NCBI GenBank assembly: GCA_003707065.3
Contig: PPXM03000003.1
Span: 62,001 to 126,000, forward strand
DNA from: Trigonopsis variabilis
Lineage: Eukaryota; Ascomycota; Trigonopsidomycetes; Trigonopsidales; Trigonopsidaceae
DNA length: 64,000 nucleotides
Direction of reading: 5' to 3'
The stretch's first letter is position 1. Each line of letters begins with the position of its first letter. The translations under genes and the position numbers were made by a program. Positions 61,720 to 64,000 of this stretch are shown here, piece by piece. The notes under the pieces were generated by a model. It was not told the DNA's origin. It searched no databases and was given only the letters and a program-made list of their open reading frames with translations.

Positions 61720-62448
61720 ATGTTGTATGTTGTCATCGGAGCCACTCGCGGAGTCGGATTGAACGTCGTTCGCGAGCTTTTGGAGAGAGGCCAATCGGTC
61801 ATCGCAACTTACAGGACAAAATACCCCCTACTGGAACCTCTTATCACCAAGTATGGTCCCAAGCTCAAGCTGGCTAAAATGGACTGTGAGGACGAGCAGT
61901 CGGTTTACTCTGGAGTCGAAGAAATCACCAAACTAGCACCCGACGGTATCGACGGCGTCGTCGTGGTTGCCGGATGGTGTTACAATGACGGCTGGGCCTC
62001 GTCTGGTCCCTGGGACAAGTTTGTAAAGCAATTGGCTATCAATACTGTCGGACCTGTGATTGCCATCCAAAAACTGCTACCATTGCTGGAGAAAAAGGAC
62101 ACGCGAATGGTGGTTGTTATTTCTAGTGACTCAGGCTCGGCTGGATCATTCTGCTACAATGAGGACAACATGGCTTTCTACGGAGCATCCAAGGCCGCGT
62201 TGAATCACACAATGAGACACTTAGCCCATGAGCTCGATGAGAAGGAAAGAAGCTTTACAGTACTGTGTGTTCATCCAGGTCTTGTTGACACAGACATGCT
62301 TGCATCGATCCATATTCCGAACATGGCTGTAAGTCGTCTTATTTCCCCCGAAACTTCCGGCAAGGGTATTGTGGATCTCGTACTGGAACAACCACCCAAG
62401 CCAAGCGGGACGTTCTGGAAATGGAATGGAGAAGAGTTCCCATGGTAG
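61720..62448 (+). CDS. Short-chain dehydrogenase/reductase
   Basis: Single exon, 242 residues from the ATG at 61720. The Rossmann start LYVVIGATRGVGLNVVRELL has the GxxxGxG cofactor loop in the form GATRGVG; a VVVVAG segment replaces the NNAG motif, then VISSDSGSAGS holds the catalytic Ser and YGASKAALNH the Tyr-Lys pair. HPGLVDTDML is the post-catalytic PG motif that binds NAD(P). Small classical SDRs of this sniffer/carbonyl-reductase type act on diverse carbonyls, so the substrate is unknown. The product ends GTFWKWNGEEFPW, a C-terminal signature frequent in this subgroup (WxGxxxPW). No partner genes are nearby. Confidence 0.9.
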   Translation: MLYVVIGATRGVGLNVVRELLERGQSVIATYRTKYPLLEPLITKYGPKLKLAKMDCEDEQSVYSGVEEITKLAPDGIDGVVVVAGWCYNDGWASSGPWDKFVKQLAINTVGPVIAIQKLLPLLEKKDTRMVVVISSDSGSAGSFCYNEDNMAFYGASKAALNHTMRHLAHELDEKERSFTVLCVHPGLVDTDMLASIHIPNMAVSRLISPETSGKGIVDLVLEQPPKPSGTFWKWNGEEFPW

Positions 62449-62516
62449 AGAAACGCCTGTTCTGCGTTCCGAACTGGTGATTAACCTTGCTACCATAGTA
62501 AATCGCCATAATAAAC

Positions 62517-63183
62517 CTATATACTAGACATGCTCTTCGTACTCGTGTTTTGAACAGACGTCTCATCACTGCCAAGAATAAGCACAGTAGGGCCAGAATC
62601 TCTCCCGGATGATACAATCCTACCTCCGAGGTCGCACTGCTTGTCAAATTCAGCATCTAGAGGTTCACTGGTCATATGTATAAATTCCTTCATATGATTC
62701 TTGCATTTTTCTATTAATTTTAGGAACAAAGGCTCGAGGACTACCCACACCGCTTTGTCAGTATTAGATTCAATAACTCTCCCTTTGACTGACAAGATTA
62801 TAATCTGACCCAGTGAACAAGAAGTCTATCTGAACGGTAAATTGTATATAACTCAAGCAACTGATGACCTGTGAGACATAGGAAACACTTCCTCTCTACT
62901 TTCCAAGGTCACTAGCGAATCTGATGGAATCGGGACTTCTGGTCGTCAAACATGGGGGAACAAAATTGCTAACAAAGGCACTAAGGGCTGTCATTATAGC
63001 TGAGCACGGACACACTCCAGGCTGAGATGCTAACACAGGATTCGTGCAAGCAAATTTATGGGTGAATCCCACTAACAAATGAGTGCTCTGAAAGAATTTA
63101 TCAAACGATATTTTGAAGGAATCACCTTTCTCATTTTGCCGCGGTAGAACCACCCCGCTACTTATTCTACATATGCGAAGCAA
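62517..63183 (-). CDS. Unrecognised gene, probably spliced
   Basis: Two minus-strand open stretches, 62896-63183 and 62517-62795, look like exons of one small gene. The upstream part contains KISFDKFFQSTHLLVGFTHK and a Cys-Pro-rich GVCPCSA segment; the downstream part begins after a possible acceptor TTGTCAG near 62795 with KGRVIESNTDKAVW, VVLEPLFLKLIEKCKNHMKE and ends in a Ser/Thr-rich tail. The second looks more protein-like. I could not determine the donor, so no joined product is given, and no family is recognised. It converges on the SDR gene with 68 bp between ends. Confidence 0.4.
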
Positions 63184-63557
63184 ATTGAGACGATGCCTAA
63201 AAATCTAGTCCAAGGCAGACAAAATACTTCAGAAGATAAAGATTCGACCGAAAAATAGGAAAAAGGATATGCGTTCATAAGGAAGGGTGAGCGAGCAGTT
63301 ATATAATTCGACATGATCCTCTCCCGTAGAAAGGCGATCTTTGAAACGAATTAATCAATGTATTGCTCTGTAGGGGTATACTCTCAAGTCCTGCAAGGAT
63401 ATGACGGTGTGGACAAAAAAGGTCGATTCGGCCATTTTTGGAGATAGGAACTCGGACAAAGTCTGGGGATTCTTTCTACACCGAAAAGCCTTTGCCGATT
63501 GAGTAGTCAGTCCATAGACTAAATCTCCCAACATGTATAAGCCTGAAGAAATGTCAA
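63184..63557. other. Intergenic, no gene seen
   Basis: About 370 bp between the orphan gene and the XPG homologue with no supported feature. Confidence 0.4.
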
Positions 63558-64000
63558 CTATTTTTCATCTCCATTTTTCGAGCTCTCGCTGGAACTTGCA
63601 GCATTGTCATTCAATATCTCTGTTTCATTTTGCGCTCCTTTTCGTCGTTTGGCGTTACCGGCAATGCTTTCCATGGCCTTTCTCATGCGCTTACTTTTGG
63701 TGATCAGCGTTCTCCGGGCATCAAAGGTAGGTTTAGAACCCAAGGCAGACCCATAAAAAAAATCGGTCAAGTTACTTTGTGTTCCTTCGGCCTAACAGGT
63801 TAGCACTTTGCAAGCAAACAAACTCACTAGCTTTCTGTTCATATCCTTAATCACAGGCAGAAGAATCTCATCTGTCCTTGTCTTCGACCATCCTACTGTA
63901 CTAATCAGAAATCGTCTCAGAGCATCCAAATCTGGCATTCCCCATTGAAATCTCGTTTTATCACTATCGACCTGGGGATTCAAATATGCCTGACGCACAT
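63558..64000 (-). CDS. RAD2: XPG/Rad2 nucleotide-excision-repair endonuclease, C-terminal end (partial)
   Basis: Only the 3' end is in the window: an exon from beyond 64000 to 63828 and a last exon 63558-63791, with a 36-nt intron. The first gives AYLNPQVDSDKTRFQWGMPD, then LDALRRFLISTVGWSKTRTD, the conserved distal part of the XPG I/helix-turn region (YLxPxVD...WGxPDLDxLRxF). The last exon starts EGTQSNLTDFF, in which QSNLTDFF fits the PCNA-interacting PIP box Qxx(L)xx(F)F, then a basic nuclear-localisation-like KSKRMRKAM and NAKRRKG. Rad2 makes the 3' incision in nucleotide excision repair. Fen1 and Exo1 are excluded by the DLDALRRF block context and long basic tail; the catalytic half lies outside. 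Confidence 0.9.

Noticed and set aside
1-64000. CRISPR arrays, bacterial-type operons, rRNA or tRNA genes, telomeric repeats
   Set aside because: Looked for on both strands by eye and not found; the window is ordinary fungal nuclear DNA.

Overview
This is a gene-dense stretch of nuclear DNA from a fungus. I recognise about 35 protein-coding genes, nearly all conserved single-copy eukaryotic or fungal families. Most are interrupted by very small introns: I placed about 45, mainly 33-50 nt, with a CTAAY/CTRAY branch site a few bases before the AG. The gene set fits Dikarya, most likely Ascomycota: She9, Get2, a GT15 mannosyltransferase, Ftr1 next to Fet3, a fungal Frizzled/Smoothened-like receptor, Gir2, Acl4 and a Yth1-type factor. 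AT-leaning composition and tiny introns recall Taphrinomycotina-like ascomycetes. That placement is inference; no rRNA, mitochondrial or marker gene settles it.

Layout. 0.4-8 kb: CLC channel, HAD phosphatase (YNL010W family), She9/Mdm33, mitochondrial uS12m, GT15 mannosyltransferase. 8-19.9 kb: farnesyl-PP synthase, Get2, mitochondrial mL61, Acl4, Gir2, mitochondrial dicarboxylate carrier, Rpb3, tRNA pseudouridine synthase (Pus9/Rib2). 20-30.6 kb: arginyl-tRNA transferase Ate1, sphingosine-1-phosphate lyase, Frizzled-like GPCR, Nudix Aps1/Ddp1, calcipressin, Rfc5, an orphan coiled-coil protein. 31-41.6 kb: Tim9 (three short exons), Vps53, Imp2, Yth1, a Sel1-repeat protein, a solo-LTR-like element, a carnosine N-methyltransferase homologue. 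41.6-45 kb: a gene-poor gap. 45-49 kb: divergent Ftr1-Fet3 iron-uptake pair. 50-64 kb: a large DDB1/CPSF-A-like protein, PPC decarboxylase, TBC1D20/Gyp8-type RabGAP, SRP68, D-lactate dehydrogenase, an SDR, an orphan, and the C-terminal end of XPG/Rad2 cut by the window edge.

The genes are mostly independent housekeeping units. The clear functional unit is FTR1-FET3: permease and multicopper ferroxidase share a 641-bp intergenic region carrying three copies of the ATCWGATAA element used by fungal iron-responsive GATA repressors. Many convergent neighbours end only 25-70 bp apart, so their 3' UTRs probably overlap. Points of interest are a dicarboxylate-carrier intron that seems to lack an AG acceptor, a GC-AG intron in the RabGAP gene, a long upstream ORF overlapping the farnesyl-PP synthase start, a PPC decarboxylase keeping all catalytic residues in one chain, and a recurrent ACGCTAC promoter word. 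I found no tRNA, rRNA, CRISPR array or clearly new multi-gene system.
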